This document shows positions 7,632 through 15,112 of a stretch of DNA of 57,615 nt, piece by piece. The position numbers and the translations under genes were made by a program. Origin of the DNA: Streptomyces radicis (GTDB taxonomy: Bacteria > Actinomycetota > Actinomycetes > Streptomycetales > Streptomycetaceae); contig NZ_RBDY01000040.1 in assembly GCF_003626575.1 (NCBI RefSeq), forward strand, positions 1-57,615, in the 5' to 3' direction. Position 1 is the first letter of the stretch. Each line of letters begins with the position of its first letter. The notes beneath the pieces were generated by a model that searched no databases, was not told the DNA's origin, and saw only the letters and a list, made by a program, of their open reading frames with translations.

Positions 7632-8675
7632 TCAGGCGCCGGTGGGGGCGGCGTCGCGGACGGCCCGGGCGAGGCCTTCGACGATCGGGGCGCAGTGGGC
7701 GTAGCTGCTCGCCGGTTCGGGGGCCCAGCTGACGACCTGCCCGGCGCGGACGGCGGGGAGGCCGTTCCATGTGGGCTTGGTGTCGGCGAGCTGGTCGGGT
7801 TGGAGGTTCCCGGTGCGGCTGTCGACCAGGATCAGATCGGCGGGGAGGAGGTCGGCGTTCTCCCAGCTGACGGACTGCCAGACGCCCCCGGGGTCGGGGC
7901 TTTCCGGGGTGACGAACGCCACGCCCAGCTCGGCGAAGTACGCCAGGTCGGGGAGGTCGGCCGGGACGGCGAACCACACCTTGTCCTCGGTCGCGCTCAG
8001 CGCCAGCACCCGGATGCCGGGGTTGTCCGACGCGGCGCGGCGCAGGGACTCGGCGGCGGCGTCGAAGCGCTCCCTGGCCTCGGTGACCGGGGCGGACCTG
8101 AGGTCGGCGCCCAGGGCGGCGGCCAGCTCGGCATAGCGCTCGAGCATGGTGCGCAGCGTGGTGTCGGCGCCGAGGATCCCGACGCCGGGCGCCAGGCCGA
8201 GGATGTCGTCGGCGCTGTCCTCGGGGACGTACCACAGGTCGGGATGCTGGCGGATGTCGCTGATCAGCAGGTCGGGCTCGAGGCGGGCGTAGGTCTCGAT
8301 GTTGAACTCGCCCCACGCGTTGCCGACGACGGTCAGGGCGTCGACGTCCAGGTTGGCGGCCTGGACGTCGGGCTCGCCGTCGGCCAGGAGGGTGGGGCCG
8401 AAGACCCCGGCGCACGTGATGCCGTAGTCGGCGAGGGCCGAGGCGGAGCCGACGTAGGCGACGAGCGTCTCGGGCCTGGCGTCCAGGGTGACGGTCTCGT
8501 CGCGGTCGTCGGTGAACGTCCAGGCGCCCGAACCGCCGTCCCCGCCACGGCCGTTGCCCGATCCGTCGCCGGTGTCGCCGCCGCCCTCGCCGCCGCAGGC
8601 GGCCAGCGTGGTGGCGGCGCCGAGCGCGCCCCCCGCGGCCACCAGGCGGCGGCGGGTCAGGGCGGCGGCGCGCAT
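7632..8675 (-). CDS. Ferric-siderophore-binding lipoprotein 2 (FecB/FepB type)
   Basis: 347-aa periplasmic-binding-protein-fold lipoprotein. The N-terminus TRRRLVAAGGAL followed by TTLAACGG gives a twin-arginine-type signal with a lipobox cysteine near residue 27, so it should be anchored outside the membrane. The body carries a DDRDETVTL strand, NAWGEFNIETYARLEPDLLI and WYVPEDSADDILGLAP, all shared with the neighbouring paralogue. It would deliver a ferric siderophore to the FecCD permease encoded divergently. Its ATG overlaps the stop of the upstream paralogue by one base (TGATG), so translation is probably coupled. It has drifted clearly from its neighbour, mostly in the C-terminal half, which suggests a different ligand. 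Confidence 0.92.
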   Translation of the reverse strand: MRAAALTRRRLVAAGGALGAATTLAACGGEGGGDTGDGSGNGRGGDGGSGAWTFTDDRDETVTLDARPETLVAYVGSASALADYGITCAGVFGPTLLADGEPDVQAANLDVDALTVVGNAWGEFNIETYARLEPDLLISDIRQHPDLWYVPEDSADDILGLAPGVGILGADTTLRTMLERYAELAAALGADLRSAPVTEARERFDAAAESLRRAASDNPGIRVLALSATEDKVWFAVPADLPDLAYFAELGVAFVTPESPDPGGVWQSVSWENADLLPADLILVDSRTGNLQPDQLADTKPTWNGLPAVRAGQVVSWAPEPASSYAHCAPIVEGLARAVRDAAPTGA

Positions 8676-9730
8676 CAGGAGACCTGCCGCGCGGTGCGGA
8701 TCGCCTCGGCGAGCGTCTCGATCAGCGGGGCGCACGCGGCGTGGGAGAAGATCGGCTCGCTGTTCCAGCCGGTGATCTGCTCGGCGGTGACGGCGGGCAG
8801 GCGGGTGAAGGTGGGCTTGTCGGTGAGCGCGTCGGGCTGGAGCGCGACCGTGCGGGCGTCGAGCAGCAGCACATCGGCGGCGTACTTGTCGGCGTTCTCC
8901 CAGCTGAGCGGCTCGAAGAAGCCGCCCTCGTCGACCGCGTCGGGCTCGACGAGCTCGACGCCGAGCTGCTGGAACCACTGGAGGTCGGGGTAGGAGGACG
9001 GGGTGGAGACATAGAAGAGGTCGGCCGCGGCGGAGCACGCGAGCACCCGTATCCCGGGGTTGTCGGCGGCGGCGCGGCGCAGGTCCTCCGTGGCGGCCTC
9101 GAAGCGCGTGGTGGCCTCGGTGACCTGGGCGGACCCGAGGTCGGCGCCCAGCGCCTCGGCCAGCTCGGTGTGCCGGGCGATGACGTCGGGCAGCGTCAGG
9201 TCGGGGCGGTCCTGGGTGGGGGAGTTGAGCAGGGCGGCGCTCGGGGCGAAGGCGAGGATCTCCTCGGCGCTCTCCTCCGGCACGTACCACAGCGTGCTGC
9301 CGTCGTAGCTCGTGCTGACGAGCAGCTGCGGCTCGAGCCCGGCGTACTCCTCGACGTTGAACTCCCCCCACGCGTTGCCGAGAACGGTCAGCCCCTCCAC
9401 GTCGAGGCTGCCCGCCTGGCTGTCGGGCCCGCCGTCGGGCAGCGTCGTCGGGCCGAAGACGGCTTCGGTCTCCACGCCGTAGTCGTGCAGGGCGGCGGCG
9501 ACGCCGACGAACGCCACGAGCCGCTCGGGCACGCTGTCGAGCTCGATCGTCTCGCCGCGGTCGTCGGTGAAGCTGAACGCGCCTCCCGCCGGGGCCGAAC
9601 CACCCTCGCCCGAGGGCTCGTCGGAGTCGTCCGAGCCACCGCAGGCGGCGAGCAGCGTGCCGGCGCCGAGCGCTCCCCCGGTGGTCAGCAGGGTGCGGCG
9701 GGACAGGAAGCGGGTATGGGAACGAGTCAT
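8675..9730 (-). CDS. Ferric-siderophore-binding lipoprotein 1 (FecB/FepB type)
   Basis: 351-aa paralogue of the next gene. The signal contains SRRTLL (residues 10-15, twin-arginine style) and LLAACGG with lipobox Cys30. After a Ser/Gly/Glu linker comes the substrate-binding fold (DDRGETIELDSVPERLVAF, NAWGEFNVEEYAGLEPQLLV, WYVPEESAEEILAFAP). ATG 9730 or GTG 9733 could start it; AAGG lies 5-8 nt upstream. It is the first gene after iron box 2 on the minus strand. The pair faces the divergent permease genes, so one control region serves binding proteins and transporter. Confidence 0.92.
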   Translation of the reverse strand: MTRSHTRFLSRRTLLTTGGALGAGTLLAACGGSDDSDEPSGEGGSAPAGGAFSFTDDRGETIELDSVPERLVAFVGVAAALHDYGVETEAVFGPTTLPDGGPDSQAGSLDVEGLTVLGNAWGEFNVEEYAGLEPQLLVSTSYDGSTLWYVPEESAEEILAFAPSAALLNSPTQDRPDLTLPDVIARHTELAEALGADLGSAQVTEATTRFEAATEDLRRAAADNPGIRVLACSAAADLFYVSTPSSYPDLQWFQQLGVELVEPDAVDEGGFFEPLSWENADKYAADVLLLDARTVALQPDALTDKPTFTRLPAVTAEQITGWNSEPIFSHAACAPLIETLAEAIRTARQVS

Positions 9731-9762
9731 CACGGTCGCCTTGGTCTCTCGATGGCCGTAAG

Positions 9763-9781
9763 CGAGGTTAGGCTAACCTAA
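9763..9781. promoter_or_regulatory. Iron box 2 (DmdR/DtxR-type operator)
   Basis: The core AGGTTAGGCTAACCT (9765-9779) is a perfect 7+1+7 palindrome and, with flanks, fits the 19-bp actinobacterial iron box. It lies between the divergent binding-protein and permease genes, 33 bp from the former and 39 bp from the latter, so it can repress both directions when iron is plentiful. Confidence 0.92.
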
Positions 9782-9785
9782 CCCT

Positions 9786-9824
9786 ATGCCGCTCCAGTTC
9801 ACCAGCGCGGGGAGCTTCGTGTGA
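9786..9824 (+). other. Possible 12-codon upstream ORF coupled to the permease gene
   Basis: An ATG 5 bp after iron box 2 opens a 12-codon frame (MPLQFTSAGSFV) whose stop (9822-9824) overlaps the GTG start of the permease gene (9821) in a GTGA arrangement. There is no clear ribosome site for it. It could be a leader peptide for translational coupling, or chance. Confidence 0.25.
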
Positions 9825-10876
9825 CCCCGCTCAAGCCCGGCGCCGCGTCGTACGCGCCGGCGCCCGAGGCCGCGCCCGCGCCCCGGCGCACCACCCGGCG
9901 GGCCCTCGGCCTGCTCGCCGCCGTGGGCCTGCTGGCGTGCGTCACCGCGGCCAGCATCGCGCTGGGCGCCAAGTCCGTCCCGCTGGGCGACGTGTGGCAG
10001 GGCCTCTTCCAGTACTCCGGCACGGACAACGACGTGGTGGTCCGCGACGTGCGGCTGCCGCGGACGGTCCTCGGGCTGCTGTGCGGGGGCGCGTTGGGGC
10101 TCGCCGGGGCCGTGATGCAGGCGCTCACGCGCAACCCCCTGGCCGACCCCGGGCTCCTCGGGGTCAACGCCGGGGCGTCCGCCGCCGTGGTCTCCGCCAT
10201 CAGCTTCTTCCACGTCAGCTCGCTGAGCGGCTACGTCTGGTACGCGTTCCTCGGCGCGGCCCTGGTCTCGGTGCTGGTGTACGCGCTGGGCGGCACGCGT
10301 TCGGCCACGCCCGTGCGGCTCGCCCTCGCCGGGACCGCGGTCTCCGCCGCGCTCTTCGGCTACATCAACGCCGTCCAGCTCCTGGACACCGCGGCGCTCG
10401 ACCGGATGCGGTTCTGGTCGGTCGGCTCACTCGCCTCGGCGAACCCCGAGGTCATCCGGCAGGTGCTGCCGTTCATCGCCACCGGCGTGCTGCTCGCCCT
10501 CGCCCTGGCCAGGCCGCTCAACGCCATCGCGCTCGGCGAGGACACCGCGCGGGCGCTCGGCACCCGCGTCAACCACACCAGGGTGCTCGCCATGCTCGCG
10601 GTCACCCTGCTCTGCGGCGCGGCCACCGCGGCCTGCGGGCCCATCGTCTTCGTCGGGCTGATGGTGCCGCACATCGTCAGGGCCATCACCGGGCCCGACG
10701 CGCGGTGGATCCTCCCGTACGCGACCGTGCTCTCCCCGGTGCTGCTGCTGGGCGCCGACGTGATCGGCAGGCTGGTCACCCGGCCCTCCGAGCTCCAGGT
10801 CGGCATCGTCACCAGCCTCATCGGCGGCCCCGTCTTCATCTACCTCGTCCGCCGGCGGAAGATGGCCCAGCTGTGA
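9821..10876 (+). CDS. FecCD-type siderophore ABC permease 1
   Basis: 351-aa integral membrane protein with about ten hydrophobic segments. It has the FecCD signature RLPRTVLGLLCGGALGLAGA and RNPLADPGLLGVNAGAS and the C-terminal CGPIVFVGLMVPHIVRAITG coupling region that contacts the ATPase. It imports ferric siderophores delivered by the lipoproteins encoded divergently. GTG 9821 has GGGGAG at 9809-9814. The next permease gene overlaps by 4 nt (GTGA), so the operon is FecC-FecD-ATPase. Confidence 0.93.
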   Translation: MTPLKPGAASYAPAPEAAPAPRRTTRRALGLLAAVGLLACVTAASIALGAKSVPLGDVWQGLFQYSGTDNDVVVRDVRLPRTVLGLLCGGALGLAGAVMQALTRNPLADPGLLGVNAGASAAVVSAISFFHVSSLSGYVWYAFLGAALVSVLVYALGGTRSATPVRLALAGTAVSAALFGYINAVQLLDTAALDRMRFWSVGSLASANPEVIRQVLPFIATGVLLALALARPLNAIALGEDTARALGTRVNHTRVLAMLAVTLLCGAATAACGPIVFVGLMVPHIVRAITGPDARWILPYATVLSPVLLLGADVIGRLVTRPSELQVGIVTSLIGGPVFIYLVRRRKMAQL

Positions 10877-11952
10877 CGACCCCACGCCCTCTCGCGGGGA
10901 AGGCCCGCACCACCCGCGCCCGCGACCTCGTGCTGCGCACGCGCGGTGGCCTGTCCGTGCGCGCCGACCTGCGCGCGGCCGCCGTCGTCCTCGCGCTGGT
11001 CCTGCTGGCGCTCGCCACGGGCGTCGTCCTCGTCGGCACGGGGGACTTCCCCATGACGCCCGCCGAGGTGCTTTCCACCCTGGCCGGGAACGGCAGCGTC
11101 GCCCAGGAGTTCATCGTGCGCGACCTGCGGCTGCCCCGCGTGCTCGTCGCCCTGCTCGTCGGCGTCGCGCTCGGCCTCGCGGGGGCCGTCTTCCAGGCCA
11201 TCTCGCGCAACCCGCTGGGCAGCCCCGACATCATCGGCTTCGGCCAGGGCTCGGCGGCGGGCGCGCTCACCGTCATCGTCCTCTTCCAGGGCAGCAGCTT
11301 CGCCGTGGCGGGGGGCGCGGTGGTCGGCGGCCTGCTCACCGGCGTCGGCGTCTACCTGCTCGCGTGGCGCGGCGGCATCCACGGCTACCGCCTCGTCCTG
11401 GTCGGCATCGGCGCCGCGGCCGTGCTCAGCGCGGTCAACGGCTACCTGCTCACCCGCGCCGACATCGTGGACGCCGCCCGCGCCGTGCTGTGGCTCACCG
11501 GCTCGCTCAACGGCCGCGGCTGGGACGAGTTCTGGCCGCTGCTCGTCGCGTGCGCCGCGCTGCTCCCGCTGACCGTCGCGCACGCCAGGCCGCTGCGGAT
11601 GCTGGAGATGGGCGACGAGGCGGCGGGCGCCCTGGGCGTCAGGGTGGAGCGCACCCGGCTCGTCCTGGTGCTCTGCGCGACCCTGTTGACGGCCTCGGCG
11701 ACCGCCGCGGCCGGGCCCATCGCGTTCGTCGCGCTCACCGCGCCGCAGCTGGCCCGCCGCCTCACCCGCGCCGCCGGGCCCAACCTGCTGCCCGCCGCGG
11801 GGATGGGCGCCCTGCTCATGGTGGTCTCCGACTTCCTGGCCCAGTGGGCGTTCGGCGACCGCCAGTTGCCCGTCGGCGCCGTCACCGGCGTCCTGGGCGG
11901 CTGCTACCTGCTGTGGCTGCTCTTCGTCGAGCGCAAGGCGGGACGGATATGA
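10873..11952 (+). CDS. FecCD-type siderophore ABC permease 2
   Basis: 359-aa membrane protein, partner of the preceding permease. Signature segments are RLPRVLVALLVGVALGLAGA, RNPLGSPDIIGFGQGSAAG and AGPIAFVALTAPQLARRLT. A charged ~35-residue N-terminal tail precedes the first membrane helix. The GTG overlaps the upstream stop (GTGA), and its own stop overlaps an ATG (ATGA), although the ATPase probably starts further downstream. The two permeases should form the heterodimeric channel of the importer. Confidence 0.93.
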   Translation: MTTPRPLAGKARTTRARDLVLRTRGGLSVRADLRAAAVVLALVLLALATGVVLVGTGDFPMTPAEVLSTLAGNGSVAQEFIVRDLRLPRVLVALLVGVALGLAGAVFQAISRNPLGSPDIIGFGQGSAAGALTVIVLFQGSSFAVAGGAVVGGLLTGVGVYLLAWRGGIHGYRLVLVGIGAAAVLSAVNGYLLTRADIVDAARAVLWLTGSLNGRGWDEFWPLLVACAALLPLTVAHARPLRMLEMGDEAAGALGVRVERTRLVLVLCATLLTASATAAAGPIAFVALTAPQLARRLTRAAGPNLLPAAGMGALLMVVSDFLAQWAFGDRQLPVGAVTGVLGGCYLLWLLFVERKAGRI

Positions 11953-12020
11953 CCCACGCCAGGACGACGCGCGGGAGAACGCCGCGCGCGACGCACACCA
12001 CCCAGCACGGAGGAGACGCG

Positions 12021-12848
12021 GTGCACGACTTCGATGGCGCGGGCGGCGCCCGGCTGCTGACCGACGATGTCACCCTCGCCTACGACCAGCGGGTCATCGC
12101 CGAGAACCTCTCGGTCGCCATCCCCGACCGGTCCTTCACGGTCATCGTCGGGCCCAACGCCTGCGGCAAGTCCACGCTGCTGCGCGCCCTCTCGCGCATG
12201 CTCAGGCCCGCCGCGGGATCCGTGCTGCTCGACGGGCAGGCCATCGCCGCCATCCCCGCCCGCACGCTCGCCCGCACCCTCGGCCTGCTCCCGCAGTCGC
12301 CCATCGCCCCCGACGGCATCACCGTCGCCGACCTCGTCGCCCGCGGCCGCTACCCCCACCAGGGCCTGCTGCGGCAGTGGTCACGCGAGGACGAGCGCGT
12401 CGTCGCCGAGTCGCTGGCCGCCACCGGCGTCACCGAGCTGGCGGATCGCTATGTCGACGAACTCTCGGGCGGCCAGCGGCAACGCGTCTGGATCGCCATG
12501 GCCCTGGCCCAGCAGACGCCGCTGCTGCTGCTCGACGAGCCCACGACGTTCCTCGACATCGCCCACCAGATCGAGGTCCTCGACCTGTGCGCCCACCTCC
12601 ACGAGGAGCAGGGCCGCACGCTCGTCGCCGTTCTCCACGACCTCAACCACGCCGCCCGCTACGCCACCCACCTCATCGCCCTGCGCGACGGGTGCGTGGT
12701 GGCCGAGGGGGCGCCCGACGACGTGGTCACCGCCGAGCTCGTCGAGGAGGTCTTCGGGCTGCCCTGCCGCGTCATCGACGACCCCGAGACCGGCACCCCC
12801 CTCGTCGTTCCTGCGGCGCGGCGCACGGCCGGGGTGGCCACCGGGTAG
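12021..12848 (+). CDS. Siderophore ABC transporter ATP-binding protein (FecE/FepC type)
   Basis: 275-aa ABC ATPase that powers the permease pair. Walker A is GPNACGKST, the Q-loop region is LGLLPQSPIAP, the signature is LSGGQRQR, Walker B is LLLLDEPT and the H-loop is VLHDLNHA. I prefer GTG 12021 because GGAGGAG lies 5 nt upstream and the protein then has the usual length. ATG 11949, overlapping the permease stop by ATGA, would add a 24-residue Thr/Arg-rich tail that looks non-conserved. Only one ATPase and one permease pair are encoded for two binding proteins. Confidence 0.92.
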   Translation: MHDFDGAGGARLLTDDVTLAYDQRVIAENLSVAIPDRSFTVIVGPNACGKSTLLRALSRMLRPAAGSVLLDGQAIAAIPARTLARTLGLLPQSPIAPDGITVADLVARGRYPHQGLLRQWSREDERVVAESLAATGVTELADRYVDELSGGQRQRVWIAMALAQQTPLLLLDEPTTFLDIAHQIEVLDLCAHLHEEQGRTLVAVLHDLNHAARYATHLIALRDGCVVAEGAPDDVVTAELVEEVFGLPCRVIDDPETGTPLVVPAARRTAGVATG

Positions 12849-12851
12849 CGT
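12846..12851 (+). promoter_or_regulatory. Candidate -10 before the His-rich gene
   Basis: TAGCGT ends 7 nt before ATG 12859, with no Shine-Dalgarno in between, which fits a leaderless transcript. It overlaps the ATPase stop codon. There is no convincing -35. Confidence 0.4.
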
Positions 12852-12858
12852 CGGGGCC

Positions 12859-13233
12859 ATGCACGAGCCCCACGACGGCCACGACCCGCACGGTCCTCAC
12901 GATCCGCACGGTCCGCACGGCGAGGACGCCGCGCCCCGACGCCCCGCCGCGGCCGAGGAGCCTGGCGCCGGGGGCGGCGCGCACGAGGAAGCCCCGCGCC
13001 CCCTCGGCATCGGCACGAGCCCCACGGGCCACCCCGGCGTCGACCACCGGCTGCGGCGCCTCGCCGACGCCGACCGGCTCCCGGTCGAGGGCCACCCCGA
13101 GGTCTACGAGGACGTGCACCGCGGCCTGCGCGACACCCTTGACGCCCTCGACAGGCCCGCCCCAGGCCCAGCCCCTGGCCCCGCCCCGGGCGCCGGGTCC
13201 GTGCCCGTCCCCGGCCCGGCGAACGGGAGTTGA
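12859..13233 (+). CDS. His-rich small hypothetical protein upstream of tlyA
   Basis: 124 aa, no known function. Residues 1-22 are packed with His, Asp, Pro and Gly (HEPHDGHDPHGPHDPHGPHG), a possible metal-binding tail. Residues ~55-95 (VDHRLRRLADADRLPVEGHPEVYEDVHRGLRDTL) look like the conserved core of a short protein found before tlyA in actinobacteria. The C-terminus is Pro/Gly-rich. Mycobacteria also have a small gene between the HAD phosphatase and tlyA. TlyA starts 7 bp after its stop. Confidence 0.75.
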   Translation: MHEPHDGHDPHGPHDPHGPHGEDAAPRRPAAAEEPGAGGGAHEEAPRPLGIGTSPTGHPGVDHRLRRLADADRLPVEGHPEVYEDVHRGLRDTLDALDRPAPGPAPGPAPGAGSVPVPGPANGS

Positions 13234-13240
13234 GCCGCCC

Positions 13241-14065
13241 GTGGCAGCAGCGACACAGCGGCGCCTTGCCCGCCTCGACGCCGAGCTCGTCCGCCGCAGG
13301 ATGGCCCGCTCCCGCGACCACGCCAGGGCCCTCATCGAGGCGGGCCGGGTGACCGTCAACGGCGCCACCGCCGCCAAGCCCGCCACCCAGGTCGCCACGA
13401 GCGCCGCCCTCGTGGTCACCGAGGACGGCGAAGGGCCCGACTACGTCTCGCGCGGCGGCCACAAGCTCGCCGGCGCGCTGGCCGCGTTCACGCCCCTCGG
13501 GCTGCGCGTCGCGGGGCGCCACGCGCTCGACGCCGGGGCCTCGGCGGGCGGCTTCACCGACGTGCTGCTGCGCGCGGGGGCCGCCTCCGTCATCGCCGTC
13601 GACGTCGGCTACGGCCAGCTCGCCTGGTCGCTGCGCGCCGACGAACGCGTCACCGTCAAGGACCGCACCAACGTCCGCGAGCTCACCCCCGAGACCCTCG
13701 AAGGGCGCACGGTCGACCTGGTCGTCGGCGACCTGTCGTTCATCCCCCTCGGCCTGGTCATCCCCGCCCTCGTCCGCTGCGCGGCCGACGACGCCGACCT
13801 CGTCCTCATGGTCAAGCCGCAGTTCGAGGTCGGCCGCGAACGCCTCGGCAGCGGCGGCGTCGTCCGCAGCCCCGCGCTGCGCGCCGAGGCCGTCACCGGC
13901 GTCGCCACCGCCGCGGCAGGGCACGGGCTCGGCGTCGCGGGGGTGACCGCGAGCCCACTCCCCGGACCGTCGGGGAATGTTGAATACTTCCTGTGGTTGC
14001 GCGCCGGGGCACCCGCGGTCGACCCGGCCGATGTCGAACGCGCCGTGACGGAGGGGCCACAGTGA
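13241..14065 (+). CDS. tlyA: TlyA family rRNA 2'-O-methyltransferase
   Basis: 274 aa. An N-terminal S4 RNA-binding domain (residues ~8-65, RLDAELVRRRMARSRDHARALIEAG) is followed by an FtsJ/RrmJ-like SAM methyltransferase with motif I DAGASAGGFTD (97-107) and the region VVGDLSFIPLGLV. In mycobacteria TlyA methylates C1409 of 16S and C1920 of 23S rRNA, conferring capreomycin sensitivity; the same role is expected here. GTG 13241 gives the family length. It overlaps nadK by GTGA. Confidence 0.94.
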   Translation: MAAATQRRLARLDAELVRRRMARSRDHARALIEAGRVTVNGATAAKPATQVATSAALVVTEDGEGPDYVSRGGHKLAGALAAFTPLGLRVAGRHALDAGASAGGFTDVLLRAGAASVIAVDVGYGQLAWSLRADERVTVKDRTNVRELTPETLEGRTVDLVVGDLSFIPLGLVIPALVRCAADDADLVLMVKPQFEVGRERLGSGGVVRSPALRAEAVTGVATAAAGHGLGVAGVTASPLPGPSGNVEYFLWLRAGAPAVDPADVERAVTEGPQ

Positions 14066-15015
14066 CGACCACAAGCACGGGGACGACCACAAGCACGGGG
14101 CCCACTCCGGGCGAGGAGCCGCGCACCGTCTTCCTCCTCGCGCACACCGGCCGCCCCGCCGCCATCCGCAGCGCCGAGCTCGTCGTGCAGGGCCTGCTCG
14201 CCCACGGCCTCGGCGTCCGCGTGCTCGCCAAGGAGGCCGACGACCTCCCGCTGCCCCCCGAGGTCGAACGCGTCGAGAAGGACGCCCCCGATGGCGGCCC
14301 CATGGACGGCTGCGAGCTGCTCGTGGTCCTCGGCGGCGACGGCACCCTGCTGCGCGGCGCCGAGTTCTCCCGCGCCTCCGGCGTGCCCATGCTCGGCGTC
14401 AACCTCGGCCGCATCGGCTTCCTCGCCGAGGCCGAACGCGACGACCTGGAGAAGGTCGTGGACCGCGTCGTCGGCCGCGCCTACGAGGTCGAGGAGCGCA
14501 TGACCCTCGACATCGTCGTCCGCGACGACGGCCGCGTCGTCCACACCGACTGGGCACTCAACGAGGCGTCCGTCGAGAAGGCCGCCAGGGAACGTCTGCT
14601 CGAAGTGGTCATCGAGGTGGACGGCCGTCCCGTCTCGGGGTTCGGCGGCGACGGCGTCGTCTGCGCGACCCCGACCGGCTCCACCGCGTACGCGTTCTCC
14701 GCCGGTGGGCCCATCGTCTGGCCCGATGTCGAGGCGTTGCTGATGGTGCCGATCAGCGCGCACGCCCTGTTCGCCAAGCCCCTGGTCACCGCGCCCGACT
14801 CGGTGCTCGCCGTCGAGATCAGGCACCACGCGCAGCCTGGCGTCCTGTGGTGCGACGGGCGGCGCACCGCCGCGCTGCCGCCCGGCGCCAGGGTCGAGGT
14901 GCGCAGGGGCACCGTACCGGTGCGCCTCGCGCGGCTGCACCACGCGCCGTTCACCGACCGTCTTGTCGCCAAGTTCGCGCTGCCGGTGGCCGGTTGGCGC
15001 GGCGCGGCCCACTGA
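14062..15015 (+). CDS. nadK: NAD kinase
   Basis: 317 aa, cytoplasmic, phosphorylates NAD to NADP. The GGDGT nucleotide-binding motif is at residues 91-95, followed by the GVNLGRIGFLAE and CATPTGSTAYAFSAGGPIV signatures. A Thr/Ser/Gly-rich N-terminal stretch of ~20 residues precedes the domain. GTG 14062 overlaps the tlyA stop and has GGAGGGG just upstream. The tlyA-nadK-recN order is conserved in actinobacteria. Confidence 0.95.
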   Translation: MTTTSTGTTTSTGPTPGEEPRTVFLLAHTGRPAAIRSAELVVQGLLAHGLGVRVLAKEADDLPLPPEVERVEKDAPDGGPMDGCELLVVLGGDGTLLRGAEFSRASGVPMLGVNLGRIGFLAEAERDDLEKVVDRVVGRAYEVEERMTLDIVVRDDGRVVHTDWALNEASVEKAARERLLEVVIEVDGRPVSGFGGDGVVCATPTGSTAYAFSAGGPIVWPDVEALLMVPISAHALFAKPLVTAPDSVLAVEIRHHAQPGVLWCDGRRTAALPPGARVEVRRGTVPVRLARLHHAPFTDRLVAKFALPVAGWRGAAH

Positions 15016-15099
15016 GGAGGGCGCCCGCGCGGCCCCTCGGCGGAACGTTTCACGGCTCCCGCACGGTGACCGTCGTCGCCAGCCGCCCGGATAACCTCG

Positions 15100-15105
15100 T
15101 ATGGT
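15100..15105 (+). promoter_or_regulatory. Candidate -10 of leaderless recN transcript
   Basis: TATGGT ends 7 nt before GTG 15113, and no Shine-Dalgarno precedes that start. This supports starting RecN at VLEEMRI, aligned with the Mycobacterium RecN N-terminus. Confidence 0.4.
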
Positions 15106-15112
15106 CGTATCC

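Noticed and set aside
15030..15060. Possible SOS (LexA) box before recN
   Set aside because: GGAACGTTTC is palindrome-like but does not match the actinobacterial consensus TCGAAC-N4-GTTCGA.
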